DNA of 64,000 bases from Oscillospiraceae bacterium MB08-C2-2 (GCA_035621215.1 CP141729.1:2936944-3000943), one strand, 5' to 3'. Positions 54,043 through 63,320 are shown, counted from the stretch's first letter. Numbers and translations: made by a program. The notes: generated by a model from the sequence alone, not told the origin.

Positions 54043-54049
54043 CCAATGA
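54043..54049 (+). other. Right attachment core (attR), CCAATGA
   Basis: Right copy of the 7-bp repeat. Left flank (ACATTCATT) is element; right flank (TAATAGGGGAAATC) is sigG coding for IIGEI. Confidence 0.88.
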
Positions 54050-54528
54050 TAATAGGGGAAATCCGGCGCTACCTGCGGGATAACAACAGCATCCGTGTCA
54101 GCCGCAGTATGCGGGATACGGCCTATCGGGCCATGCAGGTCAAGGAGCGGCTGGTCAACGAGCAGCTCAAAGAGCCTACCATCGAGGAAATCGCCAAGGA
54201 AATGGGCGTAAAAAAAGAAGAGGTTGTGCTGGCCATTGAGGCCATTGTGGAGCCTATGTCCCTGTATGAGCCTGCCTATTCCGATGGCGGCGATACCATT
54301 TTTGTGATGGATCAGGTAGGGGATAAGCAAAGCGATAAGGATTGGCTGGATGAAATTTCCCTCAAAGAAGCCATCGAAAATCTGGGCGAGCGCGAAAAGA
54401 AAATTCTTTCCCTGCGCTTTTTTGTGGGTAAAACCCAAATGGAGGTGGCGGAAGAAATCGGCATCTCTCAGGCACAGGTGAGCCGTCTGGAAAAATCCGC
54501 CCTGAGCCGCATCAAAAAACAGATGTAA
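54050..54528 (+). CDS. sigG: Sigma-G, C-terminal part (interrupted gene)
   Basis: Codons 98-256 of sigma-G: IIGEIRRYLRDNNSIRVSRSMRD (region 2.4 onward), region 3 with EPTIEEIAKEMGV, and region 4.2 GKTQMEVAEEIGISQAQVSRLEK. The only ATG (54046) lies in the att core without a ribosome site, so this half should be silent until joined to 21226-21517. Confidence 0.93.
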
Positions 54529-54683
54529 TACGGCAAGATTATCCTGAAGCCTCTGGTTTAAAGAAGTAGTATCTTTATTATTAATTCTGGCCCAGTCGAA
54601 TTGATTTCGACGCAGGAATTCCCGATTGTGCCGAAGTGGCCGGGTCGGGGGAGAATATGGAGGGCATTGGATGCCCCACATAG

Positions 54684-54741
54684 AGGGTGTAGACAAAAGT
54701 CTACACCCTTAAGTCTTTCCTTCGGGGAAGGATTTTTTCTT
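54684..54741 (+). terminator. Double terminator after sigG
   Basis: First stem AGGGTGTAGAC-AAAA-GTCTACACCCT, then TCCTTC-GGG-GAAGGA followed by TTTTTT. The remainder of 54529-54827 shows no gene; no tRNA could be folded. Confidence 0.8.
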
Positions 54742-54827
54742 TTTATTGGCACAGCCTGCTCCGGTGTCTGTAAACCGAATGCTTTTTATGCTATACTCAT
54801 ACTATTAAGCAGAGGGGAGAGAGTGCC

Positions 54828-56396
54828 ATGAAGAAAAGATGGAAGCTGATCCTGCTGATTGTGGTGCTGGCAGGCCTTGCTATTGGTATGCTCACGGTGC
54901 AGGGAGCCTATACGCCAGAAAAAGTGACAGCCTTTACCGTTTCGGGGGATGCCCAAATGCTTTCGCCCCGGCGGGTAGAGGATTCTAAACTGGTGGAGGC
55001 GTTCAACCAGCTTTTGATCCAATCCTCAAAAGCGGCTTCGCCGGAGGATGCCGGGGAGTTAGCACGATTCCAAACCGAGACCAAAGAGGGGAGCGGCACT
55101 CTGTATCGGGTGCTGTCGGATGAATCCAAGCTTTTTCTCCAGTTTTGGGGGAACTGCCGCCAGATTTCCACAGAAGCCTATGGGGCACTGTGGGAAGCCT
55201 TAGGGACGGATTTCTATCTTAACCGCCCTATCCCGAAGGCTGTTGCAGATTATGAGGAAAGCAGACAGGAGCTTATGCCCCTCGAGAGCACCTACAGCTA
55301 TCTCCGCCCGGATGGGAAGTATTGCCGTACTGCCTTTACTCCCGCTGAAAGCACTCCCAGCTTTGTGTTGGAAGGGAAGGCCGCCTTCCCTAAGATAGAG
55401 CTTTCCCTTGAGCCTCAGTCCGCCGCTGTGCGTATAGCGCTGGCCGGAAAAACGGTTTTTGAAGGGCCTCTTGCACAGGCGGGGGATTTTCAGCCAGAGG
55501 CCAGTGGACGCTATCTGGCGCAAATCACAGCTGTATACGACTCCACCTACTATAGGGGCGAAGTTGTCTGGCCGCTGGAGCTGGAATACACTCTGCCGGT
55601 TACCTTTGAGGTGGCGGGCAGTGATACCTACCCCGGTGAGCTTGCTATTCTGCGGGCCTATAACGTGCCCAAGGGGCAGAGCGTTACCGCCTCTACCAAT
55701 CTCAACTTTACCCCCACCTTTTTTGACCGGGGAGACGGCACACACGTGGCGCTTCTGCCGGTGAGCTGCTTTACCCAGAAGGGGGAATACAGCCTGACTT
55801 TGAGCAGCGGGGATGTTTCCGGTACATATAGCATCCGTGCCCAAAACAAAGAATTCCATGTCCAGCAGCTTACGGTCAGTGCTTCCACAGCGGAGCAGAC
55901 CATTCTTTCTCAGAAGGCCAATGCGGAATATGCCCGGATTATTAACCCGCTCAAGGAAGTGCGGGATGCGGAAGCTTACTGGGAGGGACGCTTTATTTTG
56001 CCCGTTCAGGGAGGAAAAATTACCACGCCCTTTGGAACCATCCGCTATACCAATGGCTCTAAAGAAGGCTCCGTCCACGGGGCGGCTGATATTGCCCTGC
56101 CTGTGGGAACCCGGGTGGGTGCGACCAACAATGGCCGGGTGCTGTATGCAGGCTATTTGCAGCTCACCGGCAACACCGTTTTGATTGAGCATGGGTATGG
56201 CCTGAAAAGCTGGTATTATCACATGAATTCTCTTGCGGTTTCCACCGGGGATATGGTGACCACCGGGCAGAAAATCGGCGAGGTGGGCAGCACAGGCTTT
56301 TCCACCGGGCCGCACCTGCATTTTGGGGTAACGGTCAACAACGTTTCCATCAATCCCTATACAGCTATCGAAACGGATTTACTGGCTTGGAACTAG
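54828..56396 (+). CDS. Membrane-anchored M23 (LytM) peptidase
   Basis: 522 aa. One N-terminal helix (LILLIVVLAGLAIGMLTV) anchors a large external region. The C-terminal LytM domain has its zinc ligands in HGAADIALP and HLHFGV. Long M23 proteins of this shape cleave peptidoglycan stem or cross-bridge peptides; the place next to sigG would suit a role in engulfment or cortex, but that is inference. GAGGGGAGAGAG precedes the ATG. The stop codon coincides with the edge of a MITE-like repeat. Confidence 0.85.
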   Translation: MKKRWKLILLIVVLAGLAIGMLTVQGAYTPEKVTAFTVSGDAQMLSPRRVEDSKLVEAFNQLLIQSSKAASPEDAGELARFQTETKEGSGTLYRVLSDESKLFLQFWGNCRQISTEAYGALWEALGTDFYLNRPIPKAVADYEESRQELMPLESTYSYLRPDGKYCRTAFTPAESTPSFVLEGKAAFPKIELSLEPQSAAVRIALAGKTVFEGPLAQAGDFQPEASGRYLAQITAVYDSTYYRGEVVWPLELEYTLPVTFEVAGSDTYPGELAILRAYNVPKGQSVTASTNLNFTPTFFDRGDGTHVALLPVSCFTQKGEYSLTLSSGDVSGTYSIRAQNKEFHVQQLTVSASTAEQTILSQKANAEYARIINPLKEVRDAEAYWEGRFILPVQGGKITTPFGTIRYTNGSKEGSVHGAADIALPVGTRVGATNNGRVLYAGYLQLTGNTVLIEHGYGLKSWYYHMNSLAVSTGDMVTTGQKIGEVGSTGFSTGPHLHFGVTVNNVSINPYTAIETDLLAWN

Positions 56397-56558
56397 GGCG
56401 TGTTTGAAAAATCCAATTCAGTGTCGGATTGACTATCTTTTGCGCCTTTCAGCGTTGTTGTCAGTCGGAATGCGTCAGCATTCCTTCCTACTCCGCCTTG
56501 AAATGCATCAAAATCTGGTCAACTAGACCTCCAAAGCAATTTATCAAACATACCCTAG
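56393..56558. repeat. MITE-like element with about 20-bp terminal inverted repeats
   Basis: 166 bp between CTAGGGCGTGTTTGA and the complement of CTAGGGTATGTTTGA (17 of 20 end bases match). Inside is a GGAATGC-GTCA-GCATTCC hairpin. No coding capacity. The left end supplies the TAG stop of the M23 gene. CTAG at both tips may be part of the repeat or a target duplication. Confidence 0.75.
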
Positions 56559-56585
56559 AAGCATCGGACGGAGGAAATTGGCAGC

Positions 56586-58136
56586 GTGACTATGTTTGAA
56601 AAGCTCACCCAAGGGGTGTATACCATTGCGGAAATGTCGGCCAATCATGCCGGCAAACTGGAAAACGCCCTTGAAATTGTCCGGGCGGCCAAGGAGGCGG
56701 GAGCGGACTGCCTGAAAATTCAGACCTATACCGCCGATACTCTGACCCTTGACTGTGATAATGAGTATTTCCGCATTGAAGGCGGACTGTGGGATGGTTA
56801 TACCCTCCACGATTTATACAAAGAGGCATATACCCCTTGGGAGTGGCACGGCCCTATACAGGCGGAATGCCGCAAGGTGGGGCTGGATTTCCTTTCCACT
56901 CCCTTTGATGCCACAGCGGTGGATTTTCTCGAAGAGCTGGGGGTGGAATTCTATAAAATCGCCTCCTTTGAGCTGGTGGATATTCCCCTGATTGAATACA
57001 CCGCCTCTAAAGGGAAGCCCATGGTGATTTCCTGCGGTTTGGGTTCACCCGAGGATATCGGCGAGGCATTGGTTGCCTGCCGCCGCATGGGAAACGAGCA
57101 GGTGATTCTTTTGAAATGCTGCAGCGAATACCCGGCCAATTGGGCAGACATGAATCTGGCGGTGATCCCGGAAATGCAGGCACGCTTCGGGGTGCCGATC
57201 GGGCTGTCGGATCATTCCATGGGGAGCCTTGCCGCTGTGGTAGCGGTTTCCATGGGGGCTTGTGTGGTGGAAAAGCACTTTTGCCTGAGCCGGGCCATTA
57301 AAAATCCGGACAGCGCCTTTTCCATGGAACCGGAAGAATTCTGTCAGCTGGTGCGGTATACCCAAGCTGCCCGGCAAATCCGGGGCCAAGGAGGCTACCG
57401 CCTGACCCCCAGTGAAACAAGCTCGCTGGCCTTTCGAAAGTCTATCTTTGTATCCAAACCCATTGTAAAGGGACAGCCCTTTACGGCCAATTGTGTCCGG
57501 GTGGTGCGCCCGGGCTACGGCCTGCGCCCCTCCTTTTGGAACGAGGTATTGGAGGCTACCGCTGCTCGTGATCTTTTACCCGGCCAGCCGCTGCACTTAG
57601 GGGATATTGAAGAGAAAAGTCTTTTTTTACCACGACTGAAAAATTTGGACTTTGAATCGGAACGACTGCTTTTCCGAGGTATTCGTCTGGAGGATAGCGC
57701 GGATATTTCTCGCTGGCGCAGCGATGAGGCCATTATCCGCTGGTTTAAAAATCCCCACAAGGTCACCCTTTCTGGACAGGAGCAGTGGTTTGGCCGGTAT
57801 ACTGAAGATGCCACTCGGCTGGATTTTATGGTGGAGGAGAAAGCAAGCGGCCAAAACATAGGTGTGGTGGGGCTTCAGAGCATCGACTATGGAATCGGCA
57901 ACGGGGAAATTGCTTATCTGATCGGGGAGAAGCAAAGCCAAAACAAGGGTTATGCCACGGAGGCGGTCATGCGGCTGGAAAAATTGGCCAAGGAGATTCT
58001 GCTGCTTCGGCGGTTGGTTTGCACCGTGCATCCTCAAAATCTTCCTTCCCTGCGGCTGGCAGAGCGGCTGGGATACGCTCAGATTGAAGCGGGGGATTTT
58101 CTCACCTTTGAGAAGTCCCTTGGGTCGAAAAAATAA
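56586..58136 (+). CDS. NeuB/PseI-type nonulosonate synthase fused to a GNAT acetyltransferase
   Basis: 516 aa. Residues 10-250 are a NeuB barrel (EMSANHAGKLENALEIV, LKIQTYTADTLTLD, LLKCCSEYP, IGLSDHSMG, VEKHFCLSR). Residues 285-345 are its SAF antifreeze-like domain. Residues 350-510 are a GNAT domain (LLFRGIRLEDSADISRW, YLIGEKQSQNKGYATEAV). It condenses PEP with an N-acetyl sugar and probably N-acetylates the precursor, as PseH and PseI do separately. GTG start with GGAGG upstream. Confidence 0.9.
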   Translation: MTMFEKLTQGVYTIAEMSANHAGKLENALEIVRAAKEAGADCLKIQTYTADTLTLDCDNEYFRIEGGLWDGYTLHDLYKEAYTPWEWHGPIQAECRKVGLDFLSTPFDATAVDFLEELGVEFYKIASFELVDIPLIEYTASKGKPMVISCGLGSPEDIGEALVACRRMGNEQVILLKCCSEYPANWADMNLAVIPEMQARFGVPIGLSDHSMGSLAAVVAVSMGACVVEKHFCLSRAIKNPDSAFSMEPEEFCQLVRYTQAARQIRGQGGYRLTPSETSSLAFRKSIFVSKPIVKGQPFTANCVRVVRPGYGLRPSFWNEVLEATAARDLLPGQPLHLGDIEEKSLFLPRLKNLDFESERLLFRGIRLEDSADISRWRSDEAIIRWFKNPHKVTLSGQEQWFGRYTEDATRLDFMVEEKASGQNIGVVGLQSIDYGIGNGEIAYLIGEKQSQNKGYATEAVMRLEKLAKEILLLRRLVCTVHPQNLPSLRLAERLGYAQIEAGDFLTFEKSLGSKK

Positions 58137-58137
58137 C

Positions 58138-58183
58138 AGAAAGAAGCACCGCGGAACTTTTTTGTTCCGGGGTGCTTCTTTCT
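58138..58183 (+). terminator. Terminator after the NeuB-GNAT gene
   Basis: AGAAAGAAGCACC and CGGAAC stems around a T-rich loop, complement GGTGCTTCTTTCT. Confidence 0.85.
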
Positions 58184-58202
58184 CAATACGCCATTGGTTT
58201 GA

Positions 58203-58589
58203 TTAGGCGTTGCCCTGTGCTTTGGCCATAAACGCTTCTTCTTCTACGATAAAACGGGTATGGGTGCCTTTGCCGATTTCCTGTGCGCCGTCGTGGGCGG
58301 ATACATCAAAAACCACCTTGCGGCGATCCACCAGCGTGACAGTGGCGGTGGCCGTTACCGTTTTGCCAACGGGGGTGGCGGCGGAATGGGTAGTCTGAAT
58401 CTGCGTTCCCACCGAAGTTTGCCCGGGCTGTAAAGCGGGGACAATGCACCCGGCGGCAGCTTTTTCCATTAAGGCAATCATCATAGGGGTAGCGAAAACA
58501 GCCACGCTGCCGCTTCCCACCGCGGCGGCCGTGTTCTCCTGCGTCACCGTAGTAACAGCGGTGGCGGTTAATCCTGTTGTAAGCTCCAT
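58203..58589 (-). CDS. FlK-type hotdog thioesterase
   Basis: 128 aa. VGSGSVAVFATPMMIALMEKAAAGCI and the Ser/His-containing SVGTQIQTTHSAATPVG segment match the thioesterase family of fluoroacetyl-CoA thioesterase FlK. The natural substrate in anaerobes is unknown; a short acyl-CoA is likely. Confidence 0.85.
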   Translation of the reverse strand: MELTTGLTATAVTTVTQENTAAAVGSGSVAVFATPMMIALMEKAAAGCIVPALQPGQTSVGTQIQTTHSAATPVGKTVTATATVTLVDRRKVVFDVSAHDGAQEIGKGTHTRFIVEEEAFMAKAQGNA

Positions 58590-58665
58590 AGAGGGATACC
58601 TCCTGTTATTGGTTTCATTGAAAGTATACCTTTTGTAGAGCCGCCCGTCAAGAATACAGTATGCA

Positions 58666-58705
58666 AAGAAAGCAGAGAACCGGGAGATCGGTTCTCTGCT
58701 TTCTT
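58666..58705 (-). terminator. Terminator of clpC
   Basis: 17-bp stem AAGAAAGCAGAGAACCG and complement with a 6-nt loop just after the clpC stop. Confidence 0.88.
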
Positions 58706-58719
58706 GAAATTTCAGCCCT

Positions 58720-61179
58720 TTAGCTTTTCAGAAAAACAAATTCATCTTTGAAATCGCAAACCAATGATTCGCCGGATTTGATCTGGCCTGCCAGAATCTT
58801 TTCGGCCAAGCGATCCTCGATCTTCTGCTGAACAGCTCTGCGAAGAGGCCGTGCACCATAAATTAGGTCAAAGCCCGCCAGTGAAATCTGCTCCACAGCC
58901 GATTCGGTAAACTCCAGATTGATTCCCATTTCTTTTGTGCGCTGGGCAAGCTGACCAAACAGCTTTTCAGCAATCTTTTTGATTTCTTCCTGTGTCAGCT
59001 TGTTGAATACAATAATCTCATCCACACGGGTGATAAACTCCGGCTTAAAGGTCTGCTTGAGCTCGTTCATTACATCCCGCTTCATTTCGCTGTGCTCGGC
59101 GGATAAATCCTCCACCAGGCTGGTGAAGCCAAAGCTTTTTTTGCCTACAATATGCCGTGCACCAAGGTTGGAGGTCATGATAATCACGGTATTCTTAAAG
59201 CTGACTGTACGGCCTTGGGCGTCGGTGAGGATGCCATCCTCCAAAATTTGCAGCAGCAGGTTGAAAACATCCGGGTGGGCTTTTTCCATCTCGTCAAAAA
59301 GCAAAACCGAATAAGGCTTGCGGCGCACCCGTTCGGTGAGCTGGCCCCCATCATCGTAGCCGATGTAGCCGGGAGGGGAGCCGGTCAGCTTGGAGACAGC
59401 ATGTTTTTCCATATACTCCGACATATCCAGCCGGATGAGGGAATCCTTCTTGGAAAAGAGACTTTCGGCCAGTGCCAGACACAGCTCAGTTTTGCCCACA
59501 CCAGTGGGCCCTAGGAAAATAAAGGAGCCGATGGGGCGGTGGGGGTCCTTGAGGCCCACACGGCTGCGGCGAATGGCGTTGGAAACAGCGGCAACCGCCT
59601 CCTGTTGGCCAATCACCCGCTTATGCAGGCTTTGCTCCAGATTGATGAGCCTCAGGTTTTGCTCTTGGGTCAGGCTTTCCACCTGTATGCCGGTGGAAGC
59701 GGCCACAAGCTGGGCAATATCCTCCCGGGTTACCTGACGCTCGGTCGGAGCATCGATACCCGGCTTCATCATACGCAGCCCGGATATTTTGCTGTGCAGC
59801 TGTCGTTCCCGATCCCGAATCCCGGCGGCCAGCTCAAAATCCTGTGAATTGATAGCTCCTTCTTTCTCGGAGCGGAGCTGGGTGAGGCGCAGTTCCATAT
59901 CACTGATATCCCGAGGGCCTGTAAAAGTTTTTAGCTTTACACGGCTGGCGGCCTCATCAATGAGGTCAATGGCTTTATCAGGCAGATAACGATCCTGAAT
60001 ATACTTGGAGGATAAATCCACGGCGGCCAAAATGGCTTCATCGGTTATTTTAATACGGTGGTGCTGCTCATAGCGGCTGCGTAGCCCCTTGAGAATGCAG
60101 ATGGTATCCTCTTCGTTGGGGGGATCAACCATAATGCTCTGAAAGCGGCGCTCCAAAGCAGAATCCTTTTCGATATGCTTGCGGTATTCCGCAATGGTGG
60201 TGGCTCCGATCAGCTGGAGGCTGCCTCGGGCCAGCTGGGGCTTGAGAATATTGGCGGCATCGATAGCGCCTTCAGCGGCGCCTGCGCCCATAATGGTGTG
60301 GATTTCGTCAATAAACAGAATCACATCGCAGGCCCCTGAAACCTCCTGCAACACACTTTTAATGCGGTCCTCAAAATCACCCCGATATTTTGCACCCGCC
60401 ACCATACTGGTCAAATCCAGCGTTACAAGGCGCTTTCCTTGCAGGGAATCCGGCACCATGCCATTGACAATGCGTTGAGCCAGCCCTTCCACAATAGCCG
60501 TTTTACCCACCCCTGCTTCACCGATGAGGCAAGGATTGTTTTTTGTGCGGCGGGAAAGAATCTGGATCAGGCGCTCAACCTCCTGCTCCCGGCCGATTAC
60601 CGGGTCCAGATTGCCAAACCGGGCCTGATCGGTCAAATCCTGGCTGTATTTGTCTAGTGAAGGAGTGCGGCTGGTTCCGGTTTTGGGCGGGCGCACCATA
60701 TTTCGCTTGTTTTTATCCAGTGGGTTCAGCTCCGAAAGCTCGGAGGATATGGCCTCGGTCATGGTGTTGTAGATATTATCCGGCTCACAGCCCAAATCCT
60801 TGAGCAGCTTGAGGCCATAGCTGTCGGTTTCCTTAATGAGCACCATTAAGATGTGCTCGGTTCCCACATAGGATTGCCCCAGCATGCGTGCCTTGATGAT
60901 GGACATTTCGAGTATTTTCTTACACCGTGGAGTAAAATCCTCCGGTGTTAAAGCCGTTTTCTCACCTTTTCCCACTGTGGTGACCAAGCATTTTTCATAA
61001 GCCGCATAAGTGACGTTCTTTTGAGAAAGCACCGTATAGGCAGTCCCGCTGCCTTCATCCAGCATACCCAAAATAAGGTGCTCGCTTCCCACATAGGTAT
61101 GCCCCATATTGGCGGCCTGGTTCATGGCAACATTGATGGCGTTGTTGGCCTTTTGGGTAAATCCACTGAATCGAAACAT
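58720..61179 (-). CDS. clpC: ATP-dependent Clp protease ATPase ClpC
   Basis: 819-aa HSP100 unfoldase that feeds ClpP. Order: Clp N repeats (residues 4-140), AAA1 with [15 protein letters not shown], a UVR-type linker ([19 protein letters not shown]), AAA2 with [16 protein letters not shown], and the D2-small domain. The start [15 protein letters not shown] has AAGGGATGATTTTC upstream. No ctsR-mcsA-mcsB genes are adjacent, unlike Bacillus. A minus-strand TATAAT at 61253-61258 may be its -10. Confidence 0.95.
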   Translation of the reverse strand: MFRFSGFTQKANNAINVAMNQAANMGHTYVGSEHLILGMLDEGSGTAYTVLSQKNVTYAAYEKCLVTTVGKGEKTALTPEDFTPRCKKILEMSIIKARMLGQSYVGTEHILMVLIKETDSYGLKLLKDLGCEPDNIYNTMTEAISSELSELNPLDKNKRNMVRPPKTGTSRTPSLDKYSQDLTDQARFGNLDPVIGREQEVERLIQILSRRTKNNPCLIGEAGVGKTAIVEGLAQRIVNGMVPDSLQGKRLVTLDLTSMVAGAKYRGDFEDRIKSVLQEVSGACDVILFIDEIHTIMGAGAAEGAIDAANILKPQLARGSLQLIGATTIAEYRKHIEKDSALERRFQSIMVDPPNEEDTICILKGLRSRYEQHHRIKITDEAILAAVDLSSKYIQDRYLPDKAIDLIDEAASRVKLKTFTGPRDISDMELRLTQLRSEKEGAINSQDFELAAGIRDRERQLHSKISGLRMMKPGIDAPTERQVTREDIAQLVAASTGIQVESLTQEQNLRLINLEQSLHKRVIGQQEAVAAVSNAIRRSRVGLKDPHRPIGSFIFLGPTGVGKTELCLALAESLFSKKDSLIRLDMSEYMEKHAVSKLTGSPPGYIGYDDGGQLTERVRRKPYSVLLFDEMEKAHPDVFNLLLQILEDGILTDAQGRTVSFKNTVIIMTSNLGARHIVGKKSFGFTSLVEDLSAEHSEMKRDVMNELKQTFKPEFITRVDEIIVFNKLTQEEIKKIAEKLFGQLAQRTKEMGINLEFTESAVEQISLAGFDLIYGARPLRRAVQQKIEDRLAEKILAGQIKSGESLVCDFKDEFVFLKS

Positions 61180-61267
61180 GAAAATCATCCCTTCCCATTG
61201 GAGCGCCGTCATTATGGCCTCCATGAAATATATGCGCACCACAAGCCCCTTTATTATACCCGTTTGC

Positions 61268-61404
61268 TATAGTTGTATAGGTTTAAAACTGCAGTGGGGT
61301 TTTAAACCTGCGGCGATCTGCCGCTAACCGCCAAAGGCGGTCTATACTGGCTTCATACTCATATGCACGTAGTGCGTGTTTGTGGGCGAAGCTATATGAG
61401 TATA
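61268..61404 (-). repeat. Hairpin-rich dispersed repeat, copy 2
   Basis: Inverted copy of 9451-9620 without the extra 33-bp hairpin. The three hairpins (ACCGCC-TTT-GGCGGT, GCGGC..GCCGC, GTTTAAAA..TTTTAAAC) are kept while loops vary. It abuts the upstream region of clpC. The rest of 61180-61634 holds only a sigma-K-like promoter at its right end. Confidence 0.85.
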
Positions 61405-61572
61405 TAAACAGGTCTGCCAGGCCGTTTATACCCAATTCATTCGCTGGGGGAGCCCTTCGGCAGAGCCAGTGCAAATAGGGTGCGGTGATCTGATTTAGCG
61501 GCTTCTGGCCGCATCCATAATATTGACTGAGATAAAGAACCTTATGCCAAATGAAATTCCTAATTTTGCTGT

Positions 61573-61601
61573 AACCAACCGATGCCCAATCACATAGTAT
61601 A
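61573..61601 (+). promoter_or_regulatory. Sigma-K-like promoter of the Cys/Gly small gene
   Basis: AACC, 16 nt, CATAGTATA fits the sigma-K consensus (mACm, 16-17, CATAnnnTA) at all positions, 33 nt before the ATG. Confidence 0.55.
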
Positions 61602-61634
61602 GATTGAACCCAATGAAAAGGAGGAACTGCTTTT

Positions 61635-61790
61635 ATGTTTAACAATTTCGGAGGAAATAGCTGCTGTTGGATCATCATCATTCTTCTCCTGGTATTCTGC
61701 TGCTGCGGAAATAGCTGGGGCGGATGCGGAAACAGCTGTGGAGACGGCTGCGGAAACAACTGTGGCGGTTGCGGCGGCGGATGCTGCTAG
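61635..61790 (+). CDS. 51-aa Cys/Gly-rich membrane peptide, probable spore protein
   Basis: MFNNFGGNSCC start, one helix (WIIIILLLVFCCC), then repeats of CGNSC/CGDGC/CGNNC ending in GGGCC. Eleven-plus cysteines in 51 residues. AAAAGGAGGAACTGC precedes the ATG. Likely a late mother-cell coat or membrane peptide given its promoter. Confidence 0.7.
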   Translation: MFNNFGGNSCCWIIIILLLVFCCCGNSWGGCGNSCGDGCGNNCGGCGGGCC

Positions 61791-61813
61791 TCCTTGGTAC
61801 ACATTCCCTATAG

Positions 61814-61845
61814 AAAAAGGCCCCGGTAATAACCGGGGCCTTTTT
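61814..61845 (+). terminator. Terminator after the Cys/Gly gene
   Basis: AAAAAGGCCCCGG-TAATAA-CCGGGGCCTTTTT. The following stretch to 62123 carries only the malic enzyme promoter. Confidence 0.92.
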
Positions 61846-61999
61846 GCATCTTATGAAGGCCGAGCCTTCAGGTGCAAAAATATTTTTTTCTTAAAACATA
61901 TGCGGCCTTTAGATGGCCGTTAGCAAAAATGTGTGATTATAAAAAGTTTTTTCTGCAATTTGGGTGATATAAAAATATTCTGAAAGGAAAAAAGAATGT

Positions 62000-62028
62000 T
62001 TGATTTTTCACATAGGAACTAGTAAAAT
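62000..62028 (+). promoter_or_regulatory. Sigma-A promoter of the malic enzyme gene
   Basis: TTGATT, 17 nt, TAAAAT, 95 nt before the start codon. Confidence 0.7.
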
Positions 62029-62123
62029 GAAAAAAGAAAGCAGTGTTTCCTTCACGGAGCTTTTGCATAGAGGGGCAAGCCACTGGCTGGAAGCGGAATA
62101 AGTATAAAAAAGAGGGGCTATTT

Positions 62124-63296
62124 ATGACAAATCAGGAAAAAGCACTGGAGCTTCATAAACAGTGGCGCGGAAAAATCCGAGTGGAACCCAATTGCCCTAT
62201 GGGAACAAGAGAAGAGCTGGCCTTGGCTTATACACCGGGGGTGGCGGAGCCTTGCAAGCTGATCAGCAAGGAGCCCGAACTGAGCTACCTTTATACCCGC
62301 CGGTGGAATACGGTGGCGGTGGTAACCGATGGAACCGCTGTGCTGGGGTTGGGGGATATCGGCCCGGAGGCTGGTATGCCGGTTATGGAAGGCAAATGTG
62401 CCTTGTTCAGTGCCTTTGGGGGGATTGATGCCATTCCTCTATGCGTGCGCAGCAAGGAAGTGGAGGATATAGTCAAAACTGTTACTTTGTTGGCAGGCAG
62501 CTTTGGCGGCATAAATTTAGAGGATATTTCGGCTCCCCGCTGTTTTGAAATTGAGCGCAGGCTCAAGGAAAGCTGCGATATACCGATTTTTCATGACGAT
62601 CAGCACGGCACTGCGGTGGTGGTGGTTGCGGCAGTATTCAACGCCTTAAAGCTGGTTAAAAAAGAAATTGGGCAAATTCGAGTGGTGGTCAGCGGTGCAG
62701 GAGCCGCCGGTATGGCGGTAGCCTCCCTTCTGATGGAGGTAGGGGTGCGCCATCTTGCCATGGCGGATATTCACGGCCCTCTCTATAAAGGCCGGGTCAA
62801 TATGGATGCTTTTCAGAAAGAAATGGCGGAGGTGACCAACATGGAAGGCATAACCGGGGCTTTGGCGGATTTGATGGTGGGTGCCGACCTATTTGTGGGG
62901 GTTTCCGCTCCCAATTTGGTAACCGCCGAAATGGTCAGAAGCATGAACCGTGACCCGATTATTTTTGCTATGGCCAACCCGGTGCCGGAAATTGATTATG
63001 ACCTTGCTAAAGAAAACGGTGTGGCGGTTATGGGCACCGGGCGTTCTGATTACCCCAACCAGATCAACAATGTTCTGGCTTTTCCCGGGATTTTCCGTGG
63101 TGTGCTGGATGCAAGAGCCAAAGAGGTCAACGATGAAATGAAAATTGCGGCGGCAAAAGCGATTGCAGACTTGGTCAGCGATGAAGAGCTTTCACCTGAG
63201 TTTATTATTCCCTCTGCGCTGGACCCAAAGGTTGCCCCAGCTGTTGCGGCGGCGGTTGCAAAGGCTGCGGCGGAAAGTGGAACAGCCCGGATTTGA
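62124..63296 (+). CDS. NAD(P)-dependent malic enzyme
   Basis: 390-aa short bacterial malic enzyme, oxidatively decarboxylating malate to pyruvate. Catalytic Tyr in LAYTPGVAEPC, metal site FHDDQHGTAVV, NAD site VVSGAGAAGMAVASL, and ANPVPEIDYDLA. AGAGGGG precedes the ATG. Confidence 0.93.
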   Translation: MTNQEKALELHKQWRGKIRVEPNCPMGTREELALAYTPGVAEPCKLISKEPELSYLYTRRWNTVAVVTDGTAVLGLGDIGPEAGMPVMEGKCALFSAFGGIDAIPLCVRSKEVEDIVKTVTLLAGSFGGINLEDISAPRCFEIERRLKESCDIPIFHDDQHGTAVVVVAAVFNALKLVKKEIGQIRVVVSGAGAAGMAVASLLMEVGVRHLAMADIHGPLYKGRVNMDAFQKEMAEVTNMEGITGALADLMVGADLFVGVSAPNLVTAEMVRSMNRDPIIFAMANPVPEIDYDLAKENGVAVMGTGRSDYPNQINNVLAFPGIFRGVLDARAKEVNDEMKIAAAKAIADLVSDEELSPEFIIPSALDPKVAPAVAAAVAKAAAESGTARI

Positions 63297-63320
63297 TTTC
63301 ACCACATATTCAATAATAAA

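Larger units (their letters stand above)
21511..54049 (+). mobile_element. 32.5-kb sigG-interrupting integrative element
   Basis: The element is bounded by CCAATGA repeats 32,532 bp apart. Its left end has an HNR-like gene, its middle a surface-polysaccharide cluster and an IS21-like insertion, its right end an integrative-element core (Rep-like protein, XRE repressor, FtsK-like translocase, Xis-like HTH, small ORF, large serine recombinase). No capsid, portal, terminase or lysis gene is visible. Position and recombinase type recall skin in sigK. Excision is predicted from the perfect frame restoration, not shown. Confidence 0.92.

Noticed and set aside
21511-54049. Classical prophage
   Set aside because: No terminase, portal, capsid, tail-tape or lysis gene is visible among the element's genes. 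The tail-fibre-like gene lies outside it, in the RHS island.
54046-54528. Independent short sigma factor gene
   Set aside because: Its ATG is part of the att core, has no ribosome site, and the protein lacks regions 1.2-2.3; it is the back half of sigG.
54529-54700. Possible tRNA or tmRNA as an attachment target after sigG
   Set aside because: The segment has GTCGAATTGATTTCGAC-like words but no cloverleaf or tmRNA end could be built.
61590-61802. Alanine-rich minus-strand ORF opposite the Cys/Gly peptide
   Set aside because: It is the antisense reading of a Gly/Cys-coding repeat; the plus strand has the ribosome site, promoter and terminator.
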